A stretch of 64,000 nt of DNA from Coraliomargarita algicola (GTDB lineage: Bacteria; Verrucomicrobiota; Verrucomicrobiia; Opitutales; Coraliomargaritaceae): positions 5,235,001 through 5,299,000 of the forward strand of contig NZ_CP138858.1 in NCBI RefSeq assembly GCF_033878955.1, written 5' to 3'. Positions 1 through 10,600 of the stretch are shown here, one piece after another; the stretch's first letter is position 1; each line of letters opens with the position of its first letter. A model generated the notes under the pieces. It was not told where the DNA came from, did not search any database, and saw only the letters and a list, made by a program, of their open reading frames with translations. A program made the position numbers and the translations under genes.

Positions 1-2859
1 ACTATGGGAGGAACTCAAGCTGAAATTGACGATTTAGCAGATCGCATTATCGAGATTGGAGAAGATGCTGCTTTCAATGAGTGGATCGATGATCAATTCA
101 GCATGCCCTATGATTCATTTTTTAACTTTACGAAAGGTATGGTTGAGGGGGACGGATACACGTTTGATACCTTTTATGGCGATGACTCTACATTGAGGTT
201 CGCTGTTCAGCGTTATTCCGAAATCGCTTGGTGGGATCGAGCGATTCAGGCTCAGGATCAACTACGCCAAAGAGTTGCGTGGGCGTTGATTCAGGTATTT
301 GTTACCTCAGAACAATTCTCATTAGGAGCTTTTGCGAATGTCTCCTATTACGACATGCTTTTGAGAAATTCCTTTGGGGATTACCGAACTCTACTCGAAG
401 AGGTCACCTATCATCCAGCCATGGGTTTTTATTTAAGTAGTTTGAAGAATGCGAAGGGCGATGAGAGTCTTGGTGTATTCGCGGATGAAAATTTTGCACG
501 TGAAATACTGCAGTTGTTTTCAATGGGGGTGTATGAACTGGATATGAATGGTGATTATGTATTCGATCAAAGTTCAAATACTGAAAATTTGGCTCTGGGA
601 AAGTCCACGTCCCAATCATCCGTCAAGGTTGGTGGCGTAAGCTCACGCGCCGTTGATGGCAATACCAGTGGTTACTGGTCCGAGGGATCGATTACCCATA
701 CACAAAACGAATTACAGCCCTGGTGGGAGGTTGATCTAGGAGCCAATCAGACGATTGGTGATATTAAATTATACAATAGACTCGGATACGAGGCGAGGCT
801 CTCGGATTTTACGATTCAAGTAATTAATGCTGACGGAACTGTCACGTTTTCTGAATCAATTAGTGATCATCCAGATCCTGTTATGACGATCAATGCGGGA
901 GGAGCGATTGGGCAGATGATCAAGATTCAATTGAATCAGAATGGAACATTGTCATTGGCAGAAGTAGAGGTGTTTGGGGGAGAGGCCCTTCGTCCCGTTG
1001 AAAATTATACCAATGAAGACATTAAACAATTCGCGAAGGTGTTTACTGGCTTAACGTATGCAGATGATGACGGTAACGTTGCAGCATCTTTTTACGCAGC
1101 TCCCAGAAATCACCACCATATGGCGATTTATCAGGATTTTCATGATACAACTGAGAAAACACTCTTACGCGGAGTCACGCTACCTGCTGGGCAGTCTGGT
1201 GATCAAGATATCTCTGACGCTTTAGACAATATTGCTGCCACGCCAAGTGTGCCTCCTTTTATGGCAATACGGTTGATTCAACGTATGACGTCGTCCAACC
1301 CGTCTCCAACATATATTGAAAACGTAAGTAATGTCTGGGCGAGCACCTCGGGCGATATGAAGTCTGTTATTCGGGCTATTCTTATGGATCCAGAGGCACG
1401 GGATTCATTTGAAATATCAACCTCACCTTATTACTCCACGTTGGGATCTGATAATGTTGCTTTAGGTCAAGCGACTTCACAGTCATCGGAAGTATATGGT
1501 GGTGTGAGTGCTCGTGCAGTTGATGGCAATACGGATGGAGTCTGGGCAGGAGGATCAGTGACACACACCGCAACTGAATCACAACCATGGTGGGAGGTCG
1601 ATCTTGGTGAAAACCGCAGTATTGGATTAATCAATGTGTTTAACCGGACTGATCGGCACTCAAGTCGTTTATCCAATTTTACTGTTTCGATTATGGATGG
1701 GAATGGCGATGTGATCTATTCAAAAAACATTATTAACTATCCGGAATTGTCGGTTGCGATTGATCCAAAAGGAGCGACAGGGCAACGAGTCCGCGTTCAG
1801 TTAGATGGTGACGGGATCCTATCATTAGCAGAAGTTCAAATATTCGAAGCGTTGTCTGAAACGGATATAAATTTGGCTCAAGGAAGAGCGACGGCGCAGT
1901 CATCGGAAATATATGGCGGCGTGAGCTCTCGTGCGGTTGATGGCGACTCTAATGGGGTTTGGTCTGATGGATCTGTTACTCATACGGCTAACGAATCGCA
2001 GCCTTGGTGGGAAGTAGATCTAGGGAAGGACCAGATCGTAGGCTTAATCAATGTCTTTAATCGAACTGATAAGCACCCGAGTCGATTGTCTGATTTTACG
2101 ATTTCTGTCATCGATTCAAGTGGTAGTGTGACATATTCGGAAAGTGTGAGTGAATATCCTGATCCGGTGATGACGTTCGATGCCTCTGGTGTTGCAGGTC
2201 AAAAAGTCAGAATTCAATTAAATGGCACTGGTATTTTATCCTTGTCTGAAGTCCAGGTGTTTGAGCCTACGGAAGCTGTAACAATACATGTAGATGTTGT
2301 GGATCCATTACATGGTAAAATTAAGGAGCCAATTTTATTGGTTACTCAGTTTCTTCGATATTTCAAAGCCACGAGTGATGAGCATGATGGGTATATCAAA
2401 ATGTCGACGTCTTACTTTGATGTCATTGCTCAGCGACCGTTGAATGCACCCAGTGTATTCAATCATTACAGGGCAGACTACTCGCCGGCGCAAGGGCCGT
2501 TGTCCAGTGCCGCAAATGGATTGGTTTTACCAGAGGCTGAATTATTGCCAGTCAGCTTTATTCCGTTATACGAGGGAGTGTATGAGGATGCCGAAGATGC
2601 TGAGATTCTACAAGATATTAAGGTCGGGATGGACCCTGCGGTTCTTACCAAGATCATGGAGCATCGAGCGGGAAGTGTAAGTATCACATCGATGATTGAT
2701 GAGTTGAATGCATATTTGATGCATGGGGCGATGTCTAAAACGCTGCAAGACGAGATCGCTTCGATTCTGAATGAGGATGAGGGGATGGATTACGAAAGCC
2801 GCTATGCGCGTGCGTTAGCGATAATCCTCAGTTCCGCAGAATATGCGGTAGTCCATTGA
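1..2859 (+). CDS. DUF1800 family protein with three inserted F5/8C/fucolectin-like domains (5' end outside window)
   Basis: The frame is open to the first base, so the start lies upstream; the visible part begins inside the usual DUF1800 N-terminal region (MGGTQAEIDDL). DUF1800 core segments are recognisable near residues 80-190 (FAREILQLFSMGVYEL), 335-480 (YTNEDIKQFAKVFTGL, AILMDPEARDS) and 765-950 (IKEPILLVTQFLRYF, AIILSSAEYAVVH). Three beta-sandwich domains of about 130 residues each interrupt the core: one at about 193-325 and two in tandem at about 483-615 and 622-755. Each begins NxAxGxxTxQSS, contains SxRAVDGN/DxxGxW and QPWWEVDLG, and ends SLxEVxxF, the pattern of galactose-binding/F-type lectin-like modules. 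DUF1800 is of unknown function and is usually encoded next to DUF1501, as here. The inserts suggest cell-surface or glycan-binding action; this is inference. Confidence 0.88.
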   Translation, partial: TMGGTQAEIDDLADRIIEIGEDAAFNEWIDDQFSMPYDSFFNFTKGMVEGDGYTFDTFYGDDSTLRFAVQRYSEIAWWDRAIQAQDQLRQRVAWALIQVFVTSEQFSLGAFANVSYYDMLLRNSFGDYRTLLEEVTYHPAMGFYLSSLKNAKGDESLGVFADENFAREILQLFSMGVYELDMNGDYVFDQSSNTENLALGKSTSQSSVKVGGVSSRAVDGNTSGYWSEGSITHTQNELQPWWEVDLGANQTIGDIKLYNRLGYEARLSDFTIQVINADGTVTFSESISDHPDPVMTINAGGAIGQMIKIQLNQNGTLSLAEVEVFGGEALRPVENYTNEDIKQFAKVFTGLTYADDDGNVAASFYAAPRNHHHMAIYQDFHDTTEKTLLRGVTLPAGQSGDQDISDALDNIAATPSVPPFMAIRLIQRMTSSNPSPTYIENVSNVWASTSGDMKSVIRAILMDPEARDSFEISTSPYYSTLGSDNVALGQATSQSSEVYGGVSARAVDGNTDGVWAGGSVTHTATESQPWWEVDLGENRSIGLINVFNRTDRHSSRLSNFTVSIMDGNGDVIYSKNIINYPELSVAIDPKGATGQRVRVQLDGDGILSLAEVQIFEALSETDINLAQGRATAQSSEIYGGVSSRAVDGDSNGVWSDGSVTHTANESQPWWEVDLGKDQIVGLINVFNRTDKHPSRLSDFTISVIDSSGSVTYSESVSEYPDPVMTFDASGVAGQKVRIQLNGTGILSLSEVQVFEPTEAVTIHVDVVDPLHGKIKEPILLVTQFLRYFKATSDEHDGYIKMSTSYFDVIAQRPLNAPSVFNHYRADYSPAQGPLSSAANGLVLPEAELLPVSFIPLYEGVYEDAEDAEILQDIKVGMDPAVLTKIMEHRAGSVSITSMIDELNAYLMHGAMSKTLQDEIASILNEDEGMDYESRYARALAIILSSAEYAVVH

Positions 2860-2870
2860 TATAGGAAGCA

Positions 2871-2918
2871 ACAAATCAGTATTATAACAAATCAGTATTA
2901 TAACAAATAAGTATAAGT
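2871..2918 (+). repeat. 16-bp tandem repeat between the DUF1800 and DUF1501 genes
   Basis: The unit ACAAATCAGTATTATA occurs at 2871-2886 and again, unchanged, at 2887-2902, followed by a degenerate third copy (ACAAATAAGTATAAG) that runs up to the DUF1501 start codon. It fills almost the whole intergenic gap, so copy-number change would alter the spacing between the two genes and the leader of the second. Confidence 0.8.
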
Positions 2919-2919
2919 T

Positions 2920-4322
2920 ATGAAAAAATCGATAAACAGCTCATCATCCATTTCTCGTCGTAATTTCCTCGGGAGTTGTGGAAAAATGACCACGATTTCA
3001 GTGCTATCCTCCTTTTTACAATTAAAGTTGGCTAACTCGCTCATGGCGGCACTCCCGACTGGTTCAATTACGGATTACAAAGCGCTTGTCTGCGTATTCC
3101 TTCATGGCGGCAACGATTCGTTCAATATGTTGACGCCGTATCTCCAGCCTGAATACGATCTCTATCAATCGGTTCGCAGCAACTTAGCCTTGGATCGAGA
3201 GAGCTTGCTAGCCATTTATGATACAGAGAACGCTGATCGCAGGTGGTATGGTTTGAATCCATTGATGCCTGAGGTTCACTCGTTGTATGATAGTCACCAC
3301 CTTGCGTTTATTTCTAATGTTGGAACGTTGGTTCAGCCGACAACTGCGAATGACTATGTTAATGATGTTGGCTTGCCTCAGGGATTGTTTTCGCACTTGG
3401 AGCAGCAACTTGCTTGGCAGTCATCCATTCCTGATTCGATTAGTCAGACGGGATGGATTGGTCGAATGAGCGATATTATGAATGATTCGAGCACGACTGG
3501 AACCGAAACGGTTAGTATGAATATATCGACTGCCGGGGCGAACTTATTACAAGCTGGAGTACAGGTAGGTTCTGTTAATGTAGGCAGTGCTGGAGCTAAT
3601 ACACTAGGCGATTATAATAACACACCGAGCGTTAAGCAGGCCATAGATAAGTCCTTAGCGCAGAACTATAAAAATGTTATTCGAAATCACTATAATCACA
3701 TTCGTAAGGAAACGATTGAGCAGGCGAATCTGATCGATGATGCGACTTCAGGTATAAGCCTTGCTACCGTATTTCCTAACACCTCAATCGGTCAGCAACT
3801 AAAGCAGGCGGCATTGTCAATTGCAGCCCGAGATCAATTGGGAGTGAAGCGTCAGACGTTCTTTGTCAGCATGCCTGGGTATGATTCACATGCTGCTCTT
3901 TTGGTGTCACATAGTAAACTGCTCCCAGAGCTCAGTGCCGCGCTTCAGGCGTTTGATAATGCGATGCTGGAACTCGGAGTCCATGATAATGTGACGACTT
4001 ACACTGCGTCCGACTTTGGGCGTTCATTGACAAGTAATGGGGATGGCACCGATCATGGTTGGGGGGGAATCAAATGGTAATGGGTGGAGCACTCAAGACC
4101 ACGAAGACGATCTACGGATCCTATCCGGAGGACTTAAGTCTTGGGTCTGCTACCGATGTCGGTCGGGGGCGTCAGCTGCCGACAACCTCAGTCGATCAGC
4201 TACACGCGGAACTCGCACATTGGTATGGTGTTCCGAATGACAGTAACATGGAATTAATCCTCCCGAACATCCGTAACTTCTGGGCGGCTGGTGCTGCGCC
4301 TACCTTGGGTTTGTTTAGCTAG
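2920..4322 (+). pseudogene. DUF1501 family secreted protein, frameshifted at a G7 tract
   Basis: The first part (2920-4080) opens with a twin-arginine-like signal (SRRNFLGSCG, residues 13-22) and then the DUF1501 motif VCVFLHGGNDSFNM. The frame ends abruptly after DHGWGGIKW at 4080. The expected family continuation, NQMVMGGALKTTKTIYG, is present in the next frame and runs to the stop at 4320-4322 with the usual C-terminus. The break falls on a run of seven G residues at 4051-4057; eight would restore one frame through the conserved DHGWGG motif. This may be a real one-base deletion, a phase-variable tract or a sequencing/assembly error. DUF1501 proteins are exported, of unknown biochemical function, and usually paired with DUF1800 as in this locus. 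Confidence 0.85.
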
Positions 4323-4346
4323 ACGTTTTTTCGTTCAACTAATTTG

Positions 4347-4379
4347 GCCATCCGAGCGATCAACCACGGGTGGCTTTTT
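4347..4379 (+). terminator. Rho-independent terminator after DUF1501
   Basis: GCCATCCG at 4347-4354 pairs with CGGGTGGC at 4367-4374 (one G-U pair), followed by TTTTT. It lies 25 bases after the restored DUF1501 stop, which supports the downstream frame being the true end of that gene. Confidence 0.75.
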
Positions 4380-4405
4380 AGTTCGTGAGACACTTCACTT
4401 CGTTT

Positions 4406-5026
4406 ATGAGAAAGCCATTCATAGTTACTTTGATCGTATTATCCGCTATTGCGGTTTATTGCTTTAATCGGAGTTCACCCGAGCCTCAACAGAGCCAAGG
4501 TGATTACATTGAATCGGGGAAAGTGCTACGTCATTCGCCTCAGTCTGGAAGAGAAATAAGGGAGCGGGGGACTGAGCTTAAAGCTTCGGAGAATTCTGCA
4601 TTCTCTCCTCCTCAGCGCATTCCTAGGAATCTCCAGCCATTTGATCAGCAGGCTGCATTGCTTCGAAATGACCCAAACGCACTGTTTCCCGCCGCAGAGA
4701 GACTCGCAACCACGGGGTTACCCGAGGCAAGTTATATCCAGAGCTTACATAACCTATTCGATGAATATGCGATTATAGTCAAAGATGGAGGCTATCCCAC
4801 TGGTTTGAATGTTGAAATCACGAACGCACTCTTGGGGAAGAATCAGCAGAAAGTTGCTGTATTGCCGAAGTCGCATCCTCGAATCAATCAAGCGGGAGAG
4901 TTGGTCGATCAATGGAATACGCCTTATCACTTTCACTTAGAATCGTTACGGGTAGTAACGATCCGTTCGGCAGGCCCCGACCAAGTGTTTTATAGTGAAG
5001 ATGATGTATTCTTTGCGAATGAATGA
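4406..5026 (+). CDS. Membrane-anchored protein with a GspG/pseudopilin-like C-terminal region
   Basis: A GTG at 4385 is in frame, but the ATG at 4406 gives a clean N-terminus (MRKPFIVTLIVLSAIAVYCF), a single membrane anchor or signal, and is preferred. The middle is a low-complexity linker. The last 75 residues (AGELVDQWNTPYHFH, then IRSAGPDQVFYSEDDV) resemble the C-terminal calcium-binding part of type II secretion major pseudopilins (LVDPWGxPY, SAGPDGxxxTxDD). The N-terminus lacks the prepilin cleavage motif with Glu5, so it is not an ordinary pseudopilin. It follows DUF1800/DUF1501 after a terminator. A role linked to export or assembly of those proteins is only a guess. Confidence 0.75.
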   Translation: MRKPFIVTLIVLSAIAVYCFNRSSPEPQQSQGDYIESGKVLRHSPQSGREIRERGTELKASENSAFSPPQRIPRNLQPFDQQAALLRNDPNALFPAAERLATTGLPEASYIQSLHNLFDEYAIIVKDGGYPTGLNVEITNALLGKNQQKVAVLPKSHPRINQAGELVDQWNTPYHFHLESLRVVTIRSAGPDQVFYSEDDVFFANE

Positions 5027-5152
5027 GGTCGTTGATGTCACATGATTATGCGACGGACAGATTTCCAAGGAAGCTGTAATATGACGCCCACATTCAAGCT
5101 GTAAGATCTACTAAATAACCCAACCACAATACTCAAAATAAAACCCATAAAT

Positions 5153-7597
5153 ATGAAGCGTCTGAATAGAATACTTATAGGGGCACTGTTTCTGACTGCA
5201 TTCAGTTGCTCGGCCTCTGAAGAGGTTGCTGCTGAATCAAGAGCGCAGGACATCGATTGGCCGTCCTTTATCGGGCAACAGGATATGAAGTGGGAGAGTC
5301 AAGTGCCGAAGGACTGGCTGCAGGCGCCGTATCTCGGCAATGGTATGCTCGGGCTGTTGTTGTTCCAAGAAAGGTCGAGTGCTAAGAATCCCGAGGCAAG
5401 CAATGACAAGAATGTGCTGTCTCTCCACGTCGGTCGTGGAGACTATTATGACAATCGACCTTCAGTTAAGGGGCAGGACCATACTTGGATCTACCGTGGG
5501 CGTCTGCCTATCGGATTCTATCGGATACGCTCTAAGGGCGATGTGACTGGAGTCGATTGGCGTTTGGATCTGTGGAACGCCAAGTTGGTCGGCACGGTTC
5601 AAACTTCGGTTGGCAGCTATCAGATCGAAAGTGTGGTGCATGCAGAGTTTGACTCTTTCTATTTTAAAGTACTTGCCGAAGGCGATGAGACGGTGGACTT
5701 TGAGTGGCAGCCTCAAGAAGCGTATTCGCATCCGCGCAGAGTGTGTGAGGCGAATGTGGCACGTAAACAGGCGAATGGAGAGGAAATCAAAGGCATCGAT
5801 AAGGCCTTCACCGCGATGCCGTATCCGAAGGCTCCCGAAGTTGAAGTTTCGATGAGCCCAGAGGGGAACATTAGCCGCCAGGAGCTCTATGCGGAATCGG
5901 GCGAGTTATTGACTGCATGGAAGGTGATCGAAGATGCGACTACTCGCTCGAAGACTTTGGTCGGTTCCATCGCATTTTCCCAAGAAATGGGGCAGGCACT
6001 TCCTGAGGTGAAGGCTAATATGCGTCGTGGTCTCCAAGAAGTTGAGGAGGGGACTTACCTTGCGAATCACGAACGTTGGTGGAATGCGTATTACCCGCAG
6101 AGTTTTGTGTCGATATCAGATGATTTCTGGGAGCAGTTTTACTGGTTACAAATGTATAAATTTGCATCGGCGACTCGTTCAAATGGGATGATGCTGGATG
6201 TGATGGGGCCTTGGTATCAGCCAGGGTTTTGGCCAATGATTTGGACGGATTTAAATGTGCAGCTGACTTATTGGACACATCTCACCGCAAATCGCTTGGA
6301 TGTCGGGGCTTCATTGGTCAACAAGACGGACCAATATGCACATAATTTGATCACCAACGTTCCAGAGGAGTGGCGTGAGGATTGCCTCAATGCGGGCACG
6401 ATTTTTCCTGCAGACATGGTGGCTCCTGTCGGAAAAAACGTGGCGGATCACATGATCTGGATGTTGCACGATTACTGGCTACAGTGTCGCTATGCGGATG
6501 ATGCTGAAAGAATGCGAGACGGTCTCTTTCCTCTGCTGAAGCGGGCGTTGAATACAAACCTGCGCTACATTGAGGAGAACCCAGTCGATTTAGATGATGG
6601 GAAAATCCATTTCAAGCGCACCTGGTCGCCTGAGTATCCGGGCGGCACTGGTATGGATGTGAACTACACCATCGCGTTGACGAAATGGGCGGCTGAAACC
6701 CTGCTCGACATCAACCGCGAGCATGACCTGAATGATCCGAAAGCGGAGGCATGGCAGCACTTGTTGGACCATTTGGTGGATTATCAGGAGGATGAAAGCG
6801 GTCTACGGATCGGTCGTGACATTCCATTTGATAAAGCACACCGGCACTATTCGCATCTTCTAGCGTTCTATCCTTTATACGATCTGACGCCAGATAAGGA
6901 TCGCGATCTGCTGCAACGATCGGTGGACCATTGGTTGAGGATTACCCAAAACTTAGACAATAAAATGGATGATGCTAGATCGGTAACTGGCTACACCTGC
7001 ACGGGGGCTGCGTCGATGTATGCTTCTTTAAACGACGGCGATACCGCTCTTAACTATTTGAGAATGTTGCCGTTTAATAACGTGTCGTGCACTACGATGT
7101 ATGCTGAAGGTAATCCAGTAATTGAGAGCCCCTTTTCGGCGGCAACTGCTATTCATGATATGCTGCTACAGAGCTGGGGGGATACCATCCGTATTATGCC
7201 TGGCATGCCGTCCTCGTGGAAGGATGCACATTTCCGTTCCTTGCTCTGTCAGGGCGGTGTAACGGTGAGTGCTGATCGCAGTGAGGGGAAGTTAACCCAT
7301 GTGCAGATCGATTCACCCGTACGTGAGCGCAAGATCGTATTCAAAATGGAGATGTCTGAGCCTCAGTTTACTGTCATCGATTCACAGGGGGCTGCCCAAT
7401 CCGTCTCACTGCTGGCAAATGCGGATGGGTTTTATGAAGTTGAGTTGCCAGCTGATGCATCGCTTCGTGCGATTGCAGCAGGCACCGATTTATCCGCGAT
7501 CAATCCAGTGAAATCGTCTGGCGATCGCGCCAACATATTCGGCTTGAACAAACGCTACGAAAGCGTCGTGAATGGCTTTAAAGAAGCGCGCAAATAG
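5153..7597 (+). CDS. GH95-like glycoside hydrolase (alpha-L-fucosidase/galactosidase type)
   Basis: The 814-residue product has an export signal that may be a lipoprotein signal (LFLTAFSC, Cys at about residue 22). The rest fits the GH95 layout: an N-terminal beta-sandwich (about 40-300; APYLGNGMLGLLLF), an alpha/alpha barrel (about 320-690; WTDLNVQLTYW, TWSPEYPG, AHRHYSHLLAFYPLYDL) and a C-terminal beta domain (IRIMPGMPSSWKD, LLCQGGVTVSADRSEGKL). The HRHxSHL motif and the PALP-type C-terminus are typical of GH95, whose members remove alpha-1,2-L-fucose or alpha-L-galactose by inversion. Exact specificity cannot be read from the sequence. It stands alone upstream of the pseudopilin-like gene and would act outside the cytoplasm. 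Confidence 0.75.
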   Translation: MKRLNRILIGALFLTAFSCSASEEVAAESRAQDIDWPSFIGQQDMKWESQVPKDWLQAPYLGNGMLGLLLFQERSSAKNPEASNDKNVLSLHVGRGDYYDNRPSVKGQDHTWIYRGRLPIGFYRIRSKGDVTGVDWRLDLWNAKLVGTVQTSVGSYQIESVVHAEFDSFYFKVLAEGDETVDFEWQPQEAYSHPRRVCEANVARKQANGEEIKGIDKAFTAMPYPKAPEVEVSMSPEGNISRQELYAESGELLTAWKVIEDATTRSKTLVGSIAFSQEMGQALPEVKANMRRGLQEVEEGTYLANHERWWNAYYPQSFVSISDDFWEQFYWLQMYKFASATRSNGMMLDVMGPWYQPGFWPMIWTDLNVQLTYWTHLTANRLDVGASLVNKTDQYAHNLITNVPEEWREDCLNAGTIFPADMVAPVGKNVADHMIWMLHDYWLQCRYADDAERMRDGLFPLLKRALNTNLRYIEENPVDLDDGKIHFKRTWSPEYPGGTGMDVNYTIALTKWAAETLLDINREHDLNDPKAEAWQHLLDHLVDYQEDESGLRIGRDIPFDKAHRHYSHLLAFYPLYDLTPDKDRDLLQRSVDHWLRITQNLDNKMDDARSVTGYTCTGAASMYASLNDGDTALNYLRMLPFNNVSCTTMYAEGNPVIESPFSAATAIHDMLLQSWGDTIRIMPGMPSSWKDAHFRSLLCQGGVTVSADRSEGKLTHVQIDSPVRERKIVFKMEMSEPQFTVIDSQGAAQSVSLLANADGFYEVELPADASLRAIAAGTDLSAINPVKSSGDRANIFGLNKRYESVVNGFKEARK

Positions 7598-7635
7598 CAT
7601 TCCTATTTTATCTTTTTACGCTTATATACCCCATC

Positions 7636-10600
7636 ATGTTAAGACCCTCTAGGCAGTCCGGTTTCGCGCTCGTGATTGCCCTCAGCTTGATGGCATTTGT
7701 TTTACTCTTGCTGTTGTCGATTACCACACTTGTGCAGGTCGAGTCACAGAGTGCACAAACGCAGACATATAGTTTGGAAGCGGAGCAGGCCGCGCTGTTG
7801 AGCCTCAATATTGCAATTGGTAAGTTGCAAGAAGTCGCTGGCCCAGATCAGCGTATTACCGCTGCGGCAGATCAATTGAGCGATGGGGCCAATATCTATA
7901 CCGGTGGTTTGTCGGTTCCCACGGGGCAAGGTTCGTGGACAGGTGTTTGGAAGTCAGACACAGCTTCCACTGGCACACCCAGCTACAGCCCTAAGTTTCC
8001 AAATGATCGCACCTTTGTTGGTTGGCTGGTCTCCAGTGCCAACGATACAACCGGTCAACTTGAGCTGCCCACCACTTTAGACGATGTGGAAGACGATGTG
8101 AATACGGGCAACGTGAGTGATTATGTGACTTTGGCGACCAGTTCAAATGGCGATGCCTATTGTCAAGTTGAGAAAGTGCAGGTGGATTCTTTAAATGGTG
8201 GAACGACGGCCTTTGCTTTTGCAGTCGAGGATGAAGGACTGAAGGCAGATTTATCATGGAGTGAACTGTCACCAAGTAATCTAAGTGCCGAACGCTATCA
8301 AGCCTCTCGCCTAAGCGCTGCACCTGGGCCGGATTATAGAGCTTTGAATGGTTCCGGCGCGTCTGGGCCGTTTGATGCGATTACCGACACCGATTATCCA
8401 TTAACCAGTGATAGCCCGGATCTGATTGCTGCTGGCATTTTAAAGCTCAGTGATCTCGCGGGCATCACTAGCACCATGAGTAGTGGAGCAGATGCATCGG
8501 CTTGGCTCGAAGATCAACAAGCCGATGTCACTTGGGGAAGTCGCGGGGTGATCGCAGATGTGAAGCTCGGCGGACTACGCCGTGATCTGAGCCTTGCCTT
8601 TGAAATGGATGGAGACGCCGATGTGTCTACGACTTCTTTTCCTGCATTATTTAGTGCACAGGAAGGCGAGTTTGTCGGAGGGAATGATCGGTTGGCCTCA
8701 CCACACGTCGCAGGTGGAATGCGTGGGGTGCATGAGCGGTTTCTTTACCGTGATACCTCAAGCTCTGGTTCACTCTTTTCGAGTGACATCGCTAATTCAT
8801 ACACTGCGCCACAGTGGGCTTCTGTGAGAGGGCCGAATTGGTGGGCGCTACGTGATTATGCTAATTTGTATAAGCGCTTGGAGGGGGTGAGTGGAAACTA
8901 TTCAATGCGCGCTCGTGCTCATTATCCAAATGCCAGCGCACGCCTTCAACTGGATTCCAGCTTGCCAGGACCAGATTATACACTGGGTGAGATGATGCGT
9001 GCGCAAAGAAGTGTAAACGGAGCGGAGTCGGGTAGTAATGTGTGGAATGCAGAGATAAACGCAGACGGCACTTATATTTTTCGCCCAGCACGATCCAACT
9101 ATGCACCGTTATTGATTGGTTCCGTTTACTATTATAGTCTAAAGAATGTCGGAGGCAATTTGGCGTTGGTGGCAGATCCTCTTTACTATTTTTGGAACCC
9201 TTACAATCGCAGAATCACGGCTGATAACTTAGCCGTTGCTTTGCTGGTTGGCATTCCTGGGACGCTTGAGCTAGAAGTGAATAAGGCAGATGGATCTTCT
9301 ACGGTATATGGCCCTCGAGACTTTGGCAGTTATCAAACGCGTGATGCGGGGGGGAATAACATTAGCTATATGCTTTCTGGCTTGTCCATGGAGCCGGGGG
9401 AGATCATTGCCGTATCTCCTCCCTCTGGCACTAGCGCCCAGCGTAGCAGCTTGGTTTTAGGAAATCAATTTTCAGAATCGACAGGTATTGTTGTTCAGGA
9501 ATTCCCAATCAACGATCCTGGTGACAAGATGAATCCTACCTGGGAAGCCGTTCCAATTAGCGAGGTGGTTTCGGTTAATGCCAAATTTGATCCTAATGCT
9601 AGGGGAATCTGGTCTGGCTCTTACAGGCAGCACACCAGTCTTCCCGTAGGACCTTTGGATGCGAATACCTTGTCTCGAAATGAATGGGGTGATCAGATAC
9701 AGGCGCTTTGTTTTTGGTTAAATGACACGGACGATACTCCCTATGACATTGATGTGGATTCGGATGGAGTCATTATTACTGCCGCGGATCTTAGTGCCAA
9801 GAGTCCCTTTGGTGCCGTCGCTTATCTAGCTCTGCCAGCCGATTCTGCAGCACCTGTGGAGATCTTTTCGCAATTCAACCCTGCTTCCGTGGGCAGTAAT
9901 GAACGATCGTTTAACCGAAGGGTCGATCCGAATTATACGTTCAAAGCACGTTGTATCGCCGGTGGGCTGAATAGCATCATCGATGAAATGGGATTTGATT
10001 TTCCGCCAGCAATTCGTAACGCCTACTGGGGCACGAGTTTTGAGGACTTCGGATCCACACACATACCGATGACTGAAATTCTATCGAGCCCGCTGTTATC
10101 GTTAGCTCAGTTTTCACACGCAGCGCTTAACACGAAAACTTCCGAGGCATACCATCCGGTGGGGAATTCGATGGCCAGTGTCATGGTTTCTCCCGTCTCA
10201 CCTTATGGGAAATTACAAGATGGAGCCACGACAGGTCTGGTGACAGCTGCCGACACCTCGTGGCTGCTGAATGACGCACTTTTTGACCGATACTTTTTTT
10301 CAGGTATTGCTCCCGAATACACGCTATCCGGAAGCTACACGGCGACGGGTTCACTTCGAGCCACGCTGACGAACTTCTTCAGTTCGGACTATCGATCCGC
10401 CAATGCGAATCCTGTTTTGAGACCCTATTTGCCTGAAGGAATGACCGTGGACGAGATCCTGAATGAATTGGATGATACGACGGATGGTGAAGGTTACCTG
10501 AAGATGAGTGCCTACAGTCTGATCGATGGACAATTCAATGTGAACTCTACATCCGTGGAAGCATGGGCTGCTTTATTAGGTGCGAATCGGGACTTGGCGG

